A stretch of 64,000 bases of DNA from Onthophagus taurus (Eukaryota > Arthropoda > Insecta > Coleoptera > Scarabaeidae). The stretch is from the NCBI RefSeq assembly GCF_036711975.1, contig NW_027248947.1:744001-808000 (forward strand), given 5' to 3'. Shown here piece after piece: positions 1 to 9,008 of this stretch. The position numbers were made by a program, and so were the translations under genes. Positions within the stretch are counted from its first letter, which is position 1. Each line of letters opens with the position of its first letter. A model generated the notes under the pieces. It made no database searches, was not told the DNA's origin, and worked only from the letters and a program-made list of their open reading frames with translations.

Positions 1-1
1 A

Positions 2-1446
2 AGTGTTTGTAATCAATCCATAGAAAAAACTGTCACAAAAAGAACGTATACTAAAAGCTTTGAGAGTAGGCGAAAATATTCCTTAAAATATTTTCTCACA
101 ATAAATATGAACAAAGTGCAAGTTTGTAAACAAATGTTTTTTCAAACACTTGCTATAGGTGAATATTCCGTTTATGATTGGGTCCAAAAGGGATGTTACG
201 GTATGACTTCTAGCTTCGATTTGACCTACAAATCAAACAAACGAACCACTCGACAGGACAAGGTGGAAGATAAGAGGTTACTAAAAGAATTTTTTGATTG
301 TTTACCAAAGTTGCCTTCACATTATGGACGTTCAAATTCAAGAAAATTGTATTTAGAAACGGTAATCCGGAGCCTAAATCAATTATTTAAGTTATACGAA
401 ATTAAGTGCAAAGAAGAAAACAAAGCAACCCTGTCGAGAACAATTTTTAGCAAAATGTTTTATTCTATGAACTTGTCAATTCACTCCACTAAAAAGGGTA
501 AATGTGATTTGTGCACAAAACATGAAGTTGGTCAATTATCAAACAAAGAATGGAATACGCACAGACGTAAAAAAGAAAGGGCTCGTGAAGAAAAAAGGAG
601 AGACAAGGAAGAAGCAAAACTGAACAAAAAAGGTCGGGTTTTAACAATGGATTTACAAGCTGTAAAAGTGTGTCCGTATGTCCAAGCCAGCACAATATTT
701 TTTAAGTTAAAACTGTGTTGCCACAATTTTACAGTTTATAATGTAGTACCGCATGAGGCAAAGTGTTTTTGGTTTAGTGAAACTGAAGCAGATATGACTG
801 CATCGACTTTTGCTTCTTGCATTATGGAATACCTAACAACAGACTGTCAGAATGAATCTGGACCAATTATAATTTACAGTGATGGATGTACTTACCAAAA
901 TAGAAATAATATTATAGCAAATGCATTATTAAACTATTCTGTAAATAATAACATAGAAATTATTCAAAAATTTCTCGAAGTTGGACACACACAAATGGAA
1001 TGCGACTAAGTTCACAGCTGCATCGAAAGGAAATTAAAAGGACGAGACATTCATTTACCTAGTGATTATCTACGAATAACAAAGGAAGCAAGAATGAAGC
1101 CCTTTCCATATGAAGTTAAATGTATGCAATATTTTAATTTTAAAGATTACTCAATCAAGAAATATCAAAGATATGCATCTATTAGACCTGGAAAGGTAAA
1201 AATTAGTAATACTATGAAACATTCTTTATAACTGCCTGTCATTTTCCCTTTAAGGTCACAAATGATCCTGTGGTCACCGATATTAGAGCTCTCCAATATT
1301 TGCCGAATGGAAACATTTATTACAAATTGGATTTTGATGATGAATGGCGAGAACTTCCACAACGACAAAAACCTGTTTCTCAAATGGTAGAATATCCACA
1401 AATGTATAAAGAGAAACAGAAAAAAGAGAAACCCTTGTGTAACTGA
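2..1446 (+). pseudogene. DUF7869-type, transposase-derived protein (3' part, one nonsense codon)
   Basis: The reading frame is already open at base 2, so the gene begins upstream of the window; the ATG at 107 is probably internal. The frame runs to 1006, meets TAA at 1007-1009, and then continues in the same frame with convincing protein to 1195. A 59-bp intron (1196-1254, GT...AG) is followed by a 63-codon last exon ending in TGA at 1444-1446. Visible features are a C-x2-C/H-type patch (LCTKH, about residue 135 from the first ATG), a Lys/Arg/Glu-rich helix, an acidic RNase H-like core (LTMDLQAV, IIYSDGCTYQNRN) and a closing LRFLP-like exon with YLPNGNIYYKL. From memory these match the DUF7869 proteins that are common in arthropods and thought to come from a DNA transposon. 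The single stop may be a nonsense mutation or a sequencing error. Family call is moderately sure; biochemical role unknown. Confidence 0.6.
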
Positions 1447-2047
1447 CAGTTTCAAAACAAACAAACAAATACTTTCCCAGTTTAATATAAAACGTCTTTT
1501 ATGTCTACTGAAAAAAAATGTTTTTAGGGTTACAAGGTATTAGAACTTCACAGACGAAATAGTACTAACTAATGGATATAATTCAGCATGAATTTATTCA
1601 ATATTTACTAAGTAATTCAAATAATGTTATTCAATAATGATGAAAAATACCAAATAATACATATTTAAGTTATATTATAGTTAGGAAAAAAAAATAATAA
1701 TAAATTTTACGTATGTTATGTTGAAGCTTTTTGCCGTTATGGGGTGGGGGAGGCCGGCTCGTTTTCTAGCTCAAAGCACGCACTCCAGTAAACATAGTAT
1801 ATCTCGATGGTAATATTACAGAAAGCTGTTGACTTACGATGCCTTTACTTACACTAAAAATCCAAAGAGAGAGGCACTTTTTTGTGTACTGCGTACATTT
1901 AGGTAATCCCCCTTTTTGTTTAAGCGGTTTTGACATTTTATGTATGTCACATTAGAGTCCTTTTGCGTTTATTGTCTTATTTGTGCTTATTATCAATTTT
2001 TGCGTTGTATTTTTTACGAATAATTTTCGAGAATAATTATTGTAAAA
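1447..2047. other. Non-coding spacer between the DUF7869-type gene and the THAP gene
   Basis: No convincing coding sequence is seen. It is AT-rich, with A-rich stretches and possible polyadenylation signals near 1690-1702 that could serve the upstream gene. A short G-rich patch lies at 1738-1760. The last 100 bp before 2048 would contain the promoter of the THAP gene, but I see no clear TATA box. Confidence 0.5.
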
Positions 2048-2903
2048 ATGTTTTGCATTGTGTCTGGATGTAGCGAAGATGAAGTTGGAAAATTATTTTG
2101 TTTTCCCAAGAATAAGGACAGGTTAGTATTTTAATTATATTAATTTTTAATTTCAATAGTATTCAAATTTTAATTTCATTTTTATTAGTGGCTATTTACG
2201 ATTTAATTTACATAAAGAATATTAATTAGCTGATATTTGATTGTGATGTCGGAATCGCAATTTCTCTCCCTTTCCTTAGGTACTATTAAGGAGTATTAAG
2301 GACTGGCTGTTACATTAAGTAAATAAAATTTTATCCATTTTCCGAGAAAATTAAATGTGATAGAACATTTTTCATAATATGTTTGTTGTTTGAATGTTTT
2401 TTCTTGCACTTGAGGTATATTTTTAAAAAGAAATGAATTAAATTATTCTGTTCTAGGTCTTATCAGTGGCAACAATCAATGGGAATGGTACCTAGAATAG
2501 TTTCAACTTCTGTAAAAATTTGTAATAGACATTTTTCGCAAGATTGTTTCATTACACCAACTTTATTAAAACGTGGTGCAATACCTACATTATTACCTGC
2601 AATTAACCAATATAACATTGAAACACAGGTAATTATTATAATTAATATTTACTAGGTGTAAATAATTAATTACAAGCCACTTCACATTAGAAAATTAACA
2701 TTAAATCTGTTGTTACAGATATCACCAAATTCAGTAGTAACAGAGAGCATTGTTACAAAAGCCAAGGAAAGTAATATTAGAGATGAAGTAGGTCTGATTA
2801 CTATAAAGAGAAAAGTAACTAATTAAATCTGTTGTTATTATAGATATTACCAGATTCATTTATTGAGGAGGGAACGACAAGGGAAAGTCCAGCTAGAGAT
2901 GAG
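2048..2903 (+). CDS. THAP-domain 5' exons of a P-element/THAP9-like gene
   Basis: Four exons with GT/AG borders: 2048-2121, 2457-2628, 2719-2787 and 2844-2903. Together they encode 125 residues, and introns 2 to 4 are all phase 0. The first two exons form a THAP zinc-binding DNA-binding domain: C-x4-C (CIVSGC, residues 3-8), an FCFPKNK strand, C-x2-H (CNRH), and the AVPTIF-like box read here as AIPTLLP. THAP domains bind terminal DNA in P-element transposases and in THAP9. The last visible exon ends with a good donor (GTAAGT at 2904). The next compatible phase-0 acceptor that continues a P transposase is at 52226/52227, so I infer this is the 5' half of the gene at 52227-54619. The coiled-coil region normally found between THAP and catalytic domain is not visible and may be lost. 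No lesion in these four exons. Confidence 0.72.
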
Positions 2904-2916
2904 GTAAGTCTGATTA
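2701..2916 (+). repeat. Tandem duplication covering exons 3 and 4 of the THAP gene
   Basis: Two adjacent units of roughly 100-120 bp (about 2701-2800 and 2823-2916) start with the same TTAAATCTGTTGTT acceptor-side sequence and end with the same GTAGGTCTGATTA / GTAAGTCTGATTA donor-side sequence. The encoded peptides are related (ISPNSV...RDE and ILPDSF...RDE). This is a duplicated small exon with its splice sites. Confidence 0.7.
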
Positions 2917-2941
2917 ATATATAAATATATATATATATATA

Positions 2942-3500
2942 GAGGGTGTCACACAAGAATGCCTCAAGCTGTAATTCAGTCATTTACAATCCGATTTTCA
3001 CGAGCCAGGTATCAAATGAAATGGTTTGATAAATACTATGATTCAAGCTACAAATAAATTTTTTCCAACCCCATCTTCAATTTCAAGCGATTATGAACTT
3101 TTGTTTTTCAAATTGCACCGTATATTTTTCGTCACGTCATTAGATAGAGATTTTTTTTTTTGAATCCAATGATGTACAGTACATCCATTTTGAATGTACT
3201 TTTAGCAGAGAAAAGACACCCTGTATATAGAGGTTATCACACAAGAATGCCTCAAGCTGTAATTCAGTCATTTACAATCCGATTTTCATGAGCCAGGTAT
3301 CAAATGAAATGGTTTGATGAATACTATGATTCATGCTACAAATAAATTTTTTCCAAAGCCATCTTCAATTTCAACCGATGTCAACTTTTGATTTTCAAAT
3401 TGGTCGGTATGTTTTTTTTCACGTTATTGGCTAGAGATTTTTTTTAAATCCATTGATGTATAATACATCAATATTAATTGTAATTTTAGTAGAGAAAAAA
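2942..3500. repeat. Left terminal array of mariner-1 (two units)
   Basis: Unit 1 starts at about 2942 and unit 2 at about 3231; both begin with (GG)TTATCACACAAGAATGCC or a close variant and end near GAGAAAAGACACCCTGTATATA. They are the inverted counterparts of the right array at 4850-5739. Confidence 0.8.
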
Positions 3501-3648
3501 ATTAAAACACTTTCCGAACATTCTCATAAAATCACATGCGTTATTATGTAGTGTGCCATGGAAAAAAATAAAAAACAACTTATAACTGTCATTACAAATT
3601 ATTAGTGCCATTTTTAATAAGTATAATTCGACGTTTTTTAAAGATATC

Positions 3649-4701
3649 ATGAATTTCAGTGAACTTACTGACATGCTACAAGTTTATTTTGAATGTAGTA
3701 AAAACAGTAGTCAGGCATTGCGACTTTACACGGAACGTTTTCCGGAAAGAGATGTTCCAAATCGTCGTAAATTTAGCCGAATTGAAGAAAATTTAAGAAG
3801 ATTTGGAAGTTTCGAGAAACCGAAAGTAGTGCAGAGAAAATTTTCTGAAAATGTGGAACTGGACGTTTTGTTAGCTGTTGAAGAAAACGCCAAAATTTCT
3901 GTTCGTGAAGTTGCGAACATTATTGATACGTCTCGAAGTACTGCATGTGCAGTGCTTAAAAAACACAAATTTAAGCCGTATATTGCTCACAAGGTGCAAG
4001 CAATAGATGGAAATGATCCGATACGAAGGTCACAATTTTGTAATTTTTACTTAACAAAATTGCAACAAGATCCGTTATTTTATTCTAAAATTATTTGGAC
4101 AGATGAGTGTACTTTCACTAATAATGGAATTTTTAACCGCAACATTCACCGCTGTCGGAGCCAAGAAAATCATAGATTGGTCATCGACAATAACCATCAA
4201 CGTCGTTTTAGCTGCAATGTTTGGTGTGGCCTATTTGGAGACTGCTTGATTTTGCCGTTCTTTATCGACGGTTCCTTAAATCAGCAAAAATATCACCAAC
4301 TATTAAGTGAAGATGTTGAAAATTGTTTGGATGAATTACCACTTGCGGGACTGCGTGAAACATATTTTCAACAGGACGGTGCTACTCCTCATAATGCACG
4401 CATAAACGTTAGTTGGTTGAATCGAAATTTTAATCAACGATGGATTGGCACTAATGGACCTACTATTCGTTGGCCTGCGCGATCGCCTGACCTTACGCCC
4501 TTAGATTTTTGGCTTTGGGGATATCTCCAAGATCGAGTTTACTTAGCAGTGCCACAAAATGTAAATGATTTGAGAAACCGAATAATTGAAGTTTGTCGGG
4601 AACTACCTAACAATTTCATATTAAATGCCACGCATGGCGTTATAAGGAGATGCCAGTGTTGTATTGAGCATGACGGAAATCAATTCGAACAATATTTGTG
4701 A
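3649..4701 (+). CDS. Mariner-1 transposase (DDD type)
   Basis: 350 residues, uninterrupted. Residues about 1-60 resemble the DUF4817 helix-turn-helix found in insect Tc1/mariner relatives (NRRKFSRIEENLRRFGSF); residues about 65-110 form a second HTH. The catalytic domain shows IWTDECTF (D152), FQQDGATPHN (D243) and WPARSPDLTPLDFW (D281), with 37 residues between the last two acids. NVWCG and the downstream WGYLQDRVY are typical of this family. It cuts and joins transposon ends in the nucleus at TA targets. The start at 3649 is the first ATG of the open frame; the sequence before it is the inner part of the left array. All catalytic acids are present, so the protein looks potentially active. 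Family call is firm; subfamily name not attempted. Confidence 0.9.
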   Translation: MNFSELTDMLQVYFECSKNSSQALRLYTERFPERDVPNRRKFSRIEENLRRFGSFEKPKVVQRKFSENVELDVLLAVEENAKISVREVANIIDTSRSTACAVLKKHKFKPYIAHKVQAIDGNDPIRRSQFCNFYLTKLQQDPLFYSKIIWTDECTFTNNGIFNRNIHRCRSQENHRLVIDNNHQRRFSCNVWCGLFGDCLILPFFIDGSLNQQKYHQLLSEDVENCLDELPLAGLRETYFQQDGATPHNARINVSWLNRNFNQRWIGTNGPTIRWPARSPDLTPLDFWLWGYLQDRVYLAVPQNVNDLRNRIIEVCRELPNNFILNATHGVIRRCQCCIEHDGNQFEQYL

Positions 4702-4850
4702 TTTTTTTTTAGTTTTGATTTTTGTTTTTCTTTTTCTTTGTGAAATAAAATTATTACTTGTTCAATTTTAATAACGGGTTTCAGCCATTGAAATAGCATT
4801 TAATGTCTGTTACCAGTTTTATGCGTTATTATTTATTTTTTTCCATGGCA

Positions 4851-5739
4851 CACTACATTATAACGCAAGTGACTTTATGAGAATGTTCGGAAAGTGTTTT
4901 AATTTTTTTCTCTGCTAAAATTACCATTAATATTGATGTGTTATACATCAAAGGATAAAAAAAAACTATCCAATAACGTGAAGAAAAAAACATATTGACC
5001 AATTTGAAAATCAAAAGTTGACATCGCTTGAAATTGAAGATGGCTTTGGAAAAAATTTATTTGTAGCATGAATCATAGTATTCATCAAACCATTTCATTT
5101 GATACCTGGCTCATGAAAATCGGATTGTAAATGACTGAATTACAGCTTGAGGCATTCTTGTGTGATAACCTCTATATACAGGGTGTCTTTTCTCTGCTAA
5201 AAGTACATTCAAAATGGATGTACTGTACATCATTGGATTCAAAAAAAAAAATCTCTATCTAATGACGTGACGAAAAATATACGGTGCAATTTGAAAAACA
5301 AAAGTTCATAATCGCTTGAAATTGAAGATGGGGTTGGAAAAAATTTATTTGTAGCTTGAATCATAGTATTTATCAAACCATTTCATTTGATACCTGGCTC
5401 GTGAAAATCGGATTGTAAATGACTGAATTACAGCTTGAGGCATTCTTGTGTGATAACCTCTATATACAGGGTGTCTTTTCTCTGCTCAAATTACATTCAA
5501 AATGGATGTACTGTACATCATTGGATTCAAAAAAAAAATCTCTATCTAATGACGTGACGAAAAATATACGGTGCAATTTGAAAAACAAAAGTTCATATTC
5601 GTTTGAAATTCAAGATGGCGATGGAAAAAAATTATTTGTAGCATGAATCATAGCATTTATCAAACCATTTCATTTGATAACTGGCTCATTAAAATCGGAA
5701 CGTAAATGACAGAGTTACAGCTTGGGGCGTTTTTTGTAT
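4851..5739. repeat. Right terminal array of mariner-1 (three units)
   Basis: Inverted copies of the left array. Unit junctions CAGGGTGTCTTTTCTCTGCT begin at 5179 and 5467, giving a 288-bp period. The outermost unit is the most diverged (GGGGCGTTTTTTG at its end). Confidence 0.8.
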
Positions 5740-5743
5740 ATAT

Positions 5744-6591
5744 TGTAATAATATTGGGTTCCACTCATAATTTTATTAATTAATTAATAAACAATAGTTT
5801 TGTTATAAGAAATAATTACAATAAAGAGGAAATAATGACATTCCGTAGAAAAATCCTTGTAAATCGAGAGCCTAGAGAGTTTATTAGTACTTCTTCAAAT
5901 CTAAAAAATAGATAAATACAATTCAATCAGATAAAAACAACAATAAAATCAGTGATCTTACCGTTCAAATTAATATTATAATTAAAATATAAAGAACAAC
6001 TCACGTATTGATATCAAAGTTGATATACCGAGGATAGTTAAAGCTGATCGTTGAAAAATTTCATAAAAGTTTGTTATAGTTCTCATTGATTTCGTCGTTA
6101 TTTGTAAAAATGTTTTAATCAATGATAAATCCGTTCGTATTTCCGTCGTAGATTAAGAAATATTCTTGTATTTAGTTAAAAAAAAGAGGCCACAAAAAAA
6201 CGAAACATAACCAAAGAAATTCACAATTGAGGGAGAAGAAAAGAAGCTAAAATTAATTAAGAAGAGTACGATAACCAACCTGGGAAAGAAGACATCGGAA
6301 TAGTTTTTTCTGGAAAGCCACCAAGGGGGTACCAGCACATTCCACCAAGGGGGAAAAAGGAGCAGTTCAAACCAGGGAGGAATCAAGATTTCAATCAATT
6401 CCACCAACATCTGTAAAACCAAAGAAGTTAAGATTTTTTTTTTATTTTCGATATACCATTTCTAAAAAAATAACTCACTTACCTCGTGTGTAAGCCAGAG
6501 CAAATCAAAATCAACTATTTCAGTCACTTTGATTATTTCAATTATCAGAATCAATTAATTTAAGAAGTTTTAGAGCGGAAAGTTATAGATT
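5744..6591 (+). repeat. LTR-A 5' LTR, left segment
   Basis: Matches 38981-39091 followed by 51182-51907 of the 3' LTR. It ends in AAGTTATAGATT (6580-6591), the first of three copies of this 12-mer that bracket LINE-F and LINE-H. It includes a repeated CCACCAAGGGGG motif (about 6319 and 6342). Open frames seen on the minus strand are also in the 3' LTR and are not treated as genes. Confidence 0.85.
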
Positions 6592-6720
6592 ACAGTACGG
6601 TTTTATACCACTGGCGAGTAAGCACGTGTTTCTTTGTGCTCCGCTTATTGGCGTTTAAAATCATCGTACTTCGTTATCGCTTATTAGTTTTTTATTTTCT
6701 CTTCGTAAGGGGTATCCCCT

Positions 6721-7004
6721 TGTGATAACCGTTGATGGTTATCTCAATAAGTTGAATATTAGATGGTGATGGAATTGAAAGATTGTTTAAATTATAACGT
6801 TCTATTTATTCATTCTTACTCTACGATTACATATACTAGACTAAAATTTTAAAACTTAATATTATTCGAATTAAACATAAACTAATTTGCAAGTTCAACA
6901 TTTTTATTGAATGTCCTCAATTCGTAGGTGCAATGCACCTCCGAATTGCACGCATCGATATTACATAAATTCCGCAATCATTTCCTGTCTTGTATTCCAT
7001 TACA
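6721..7004 (-). repeat. Gypsy-D 3' LTR (left copy)
   Basis: TGTGATAACC...CCATTACA. Contains a strong hairpin near 6925-6955 (AGGTGCAATGCACCT inside AATTCG/CGAATT arms) that is conserved in the other copy. Pyrimidine-rich 7005-7030 next to it is the polypurine tract on the coding (minus) strand. Confidence 0.9.
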
Positions 7005-7155
7005 TCTTCATCCTTTTTTTTTTTTTTTGAAAAAATTTTGATCCTATTAGTTTATCTTTAATCCGTTTTTCTTTATTATCTCCTTAATAACTATTGCACT
7101 TAAAATTAAATATAAATTTTCACTTAAATCACTTAATTTTTATTTTTATTTGTCT

Positions 7156-7710
7156 TTACTTTAAATATCTTTTCACTCGATTTTTATGCACTGTAACTAA
7201 TTTATTGTTTATTTTCAGTGTTACATTTGGAGTGTCTTCTTTAATTACTTTAAACGGACCTTTGAACAGTTCGTCTAATTTATTTGTTGACTCATTTTTT
7301 AATAGTACTTTATCATTAAATTTATAACTAACAATATCAGATTTCCTATCTAACCTACTTTTTCTTTTTATTTTCGATTCCATTAACTGATCTTTTGCAT
7401 TATTCCAAGCTGATTTGAGTCTAAATTTTAATTCATTGCAATAATTATCAAAATTATAAATTGGTTGATTATTATTATTTAAGATATTAGTTGGCAATTT
7501 ACTCTTTTTTCCAAAAGTTAATTCGTAAGGAGTGTATTTTGTCTCGGTATGTACACTGTTATTATACGAAAAACACAAAAACGGTACCCACGAGCTCCAT
7601 GTGTCTGAAAAATTTGATGTTTGAATTCTTAAATAAGATCCTAAATGCTTATGACTATTTTCTATGGCACCCAGGGATTGGTGGTGATAAGCGGTTGAAT
7701 TTAATTGTTT
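7156..7710 (-). pseudogene. Gypsy-D integrase, C-terminal part
   Basis: The minus frame enters from the Gypsy-E insertion point and runs to a natural stop at 7156. It starts within the integrase core just after the second catalytic Asp region (visible: HHQSLGAIENSHK with the catalytic Glu) and continues through the C-terminal GPF/Y-type fold (FKGPFKVIKED) to RVKRYLK. It completes the integrase whose N-terminal half is at 12159-12618. Separated from its first half by Gypsy-E, so not expressed as one protein. Confidence 0.85.
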
Positions 7711-7715
7711 AATAC

Positions 7716-7893
7716 TGTAATGTATAGAGAACTTGAATGCGCATGACTGCAAACAGGTTTGGGTGATTACGAGTATTAGAAGAATGAGTCGTTATAAGAG
7801 CGTCAAGAACCAAGATGGTAAAAAGACATGTAAATTAAGTGAGAATAAAGTTTAGTTTATTTCAAATCGAAGTGTTTATTATAAACCATTACA
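7716..7893 (+). repeat. Gypsy-E 5' LTR
   Basis: Starts TGTAATGTATAG and ends AAACCATTACA; includes an AATAAAG polyadenylation signal around 7846. Differs from the 3' copy at two positions (G/A in the ATAAGAGC area and A/T in TTCAAATC). Confidence 0.92.
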
Positions 7894-7894
7894 T

Positions 7895-7908
7895 TGGCGA
7901 CGAGGATT
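7895..7908 (+). promoter_or_regulatory. Gypsy-E primer-binding site
   Basis: TGGCGACGAGGATT begins two bases after the 5' LTR. The TGGCGAC start is typical of Gypsy PBSs; I do not assign the tRNA. Confidence 0.6.
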
Positions 7909-7916
7909 AAAATAAA

Positions 7917-9008
7917 ATGCCAAATCAGCAAGGAGAGGAAGGTTCGAGCGGCGGAGCACAGGTATTGGGCCAGTTACGCGAATTTAAACTCCATGTATCT
8001 GATTGGAATATTTACAAAGCACGTCTCAATAATTATTTTCTGGCTAACACAATAGAAAATGACGATAGGAAAAGAGCGGTGCTACTTAATATGCTGGACG
8101 AAGACGCCTACAGGCTCGTGTTTAATTTATGTATGCCGATTGTACCGGAATTAAAATCCTTCGATGATATAAAAGAGGTAATGGATGGATATTTTACGCC
8201 GCAGACGTCGATTTTTGCAGAAAGGATAAAATTCTACGAGTCGCGGAAAGAAAAAAATGAAGCTGTTAAAGATTGGGCAACACGTGTTAGGAGTTTAGCG
8301 ATCACGTGCGATTTCGGCGATTATCTGGAGGTAGCAACAAGAGATAAATTCATCACTGGATTCGAAAGGGGTGCAGTGCTCGATCGTTTGCTGGAAGAAA
8401 AGTTAACAGTGACATTTTTAAAAGCGGTCGAAATAGCAGAATCGAAAATGGCTGCTCAAGATTCCTTTAATATCCAAATCAAGAAAGAAGAGGTTTATAC
8501 TGTCCGAGGAACCGGTACAGGAGGAAAACGCGCAAGACATGGTACGAATGGGGAACGTCATCATCAACGTCAGAGCAGCGACGGCGCAGAAGAGTATCAA
8601 CAAAGAAGACGTCAAAATTTTACGAAGAATAATCGTGGAGGAGCCGTAAGATTCAAAGTATGCGGTTACGAAGGACATGTAAAAGATAAGTGCAATTATC
8701 GTAATTATTTTTGTAAAATTTGCAATAAAAAAGGCCATTTAGCTAGAGTTTGTAGACAGAGAATCGGTAGAACAAATTTTGTAAATGATGAAACAGCTGA
8801 TGACATCGTGTTGTACAATGTAAACACATTTAAATCCGTAGCTCCGTATTTTTTGAATTTAATAATAATGGGTAAACCATTTAATTTTCAAATCGACACA
8901 GGATCGTCGTTATCGCTAATTTCGGAAGAATTGTATAAACAACAATTTCCAAATGTGCCGTTATGCGACAATAAAGTAAAGAGTTGGTTTAAAAGTTTTA
9001 ATGGTTAA
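7917..9008 (+). CDS. Gypsy-E gag plus first part of protease
   Basis: 363 residues, start 24 bp after the LTR and just behind the PBS. Residues about 15-190 are a capsid-like gag domain (FKLHVSDWNIYKARLNNYF). Residues about 244-281 hold two zinc knuckles: the second (CKICNKKGHLARVC) is complete, while the first (KVCGYEGHVKDKC) lacks its first Cys. Near the C-terminus lies the aspartyl protease active site (FQIDTGSSLSL, about residue 324). The frame then ends in the middle of the protease fold, overlapping the next gene by 8 bp. The gag packages RNA into cytoplasmic particles. Similar to K02A2.6/Mag-type gag proteins. Element is young, so the protease break may be a recent frameshift or a ribosomal frameshift site; I favour mutation because the break falls inside a folded domain. 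Confidence 0.85.
   Translation: MPNQQGEEGSSGGAQVLGQLREFKLHVSDWNIYKARLNNYFLANTIENDDRKRAVLLNMLDEDAYRLVFNLCMPIVPELKSFDDIKEVMDGYFTPQTSIFAERIKFYESRKEKNEAVKDWATRVRSLAITCDFGDYLEVATRDKFITGFERGAVLDRLLEEKLTVTFLKAVEIAESKMAAQDSFNIQIKKEEVYTVRGTGTGGKRARHGTNGERHHQRQSSDGAEEYQQRRRQNFTKNNRGGAVRFKVCGYEGHVKDKCNYRNYFCKICNKKGHLARVCRQRIGRTNFVNDETADDIVLYNVNTFKSVAPYFLNLIIMGKPFNFQIDTGSSLSLISEELYKQQFPNVPLCDNKVKSWFKSFNG

Larger units (their letters stand above)
2942..5739 (+). mobile_element. Mariner-1: Tc1/mariner-superfamily transposon with tandem-unit terminal repeats
   Basis: An intact transposase gene (3649-4701) is flanked by long inverted repeats. The terminal sequence at the left (GAGGGTGTCACACAAGAATG) sits directly after an AT dinucleotide run. 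The right end fades into TATAT at about 5739. Each inverted arm is built of tandem units of about 288 bp, two at left and three at right, whose junctions read TATACAGGGTGTCTTTTC. It lies in the 2904 donor intron of the THAP gene, and its right flank is where LTR-A inserted. Exact ends are uncertain because both flanks are TA-rich. Confidence 0.8.

Noticed and set aside
1007..1009. Recoded stop (selenocysteine or readthrough) in the DUF7869-type gene
   Set aside because: TAA is not a selenocysteine codon and no readthrough context is visible; nonsense mutation is simpler.
2926..2941. AT dinucleotide runs as a functional microsatellite or origin
   Set aside because: Short simple AT runs at TA-preferring insertion points; nothing more can be supported.
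6153..6422. 89-residue minus-strand frame, repeated at 51473-51742
   Set aside because: Both lie in the two LTR-A LTRs; the repetition is explained by the LTR duplication, and the peptide is a shadow of purine-rich repeats.
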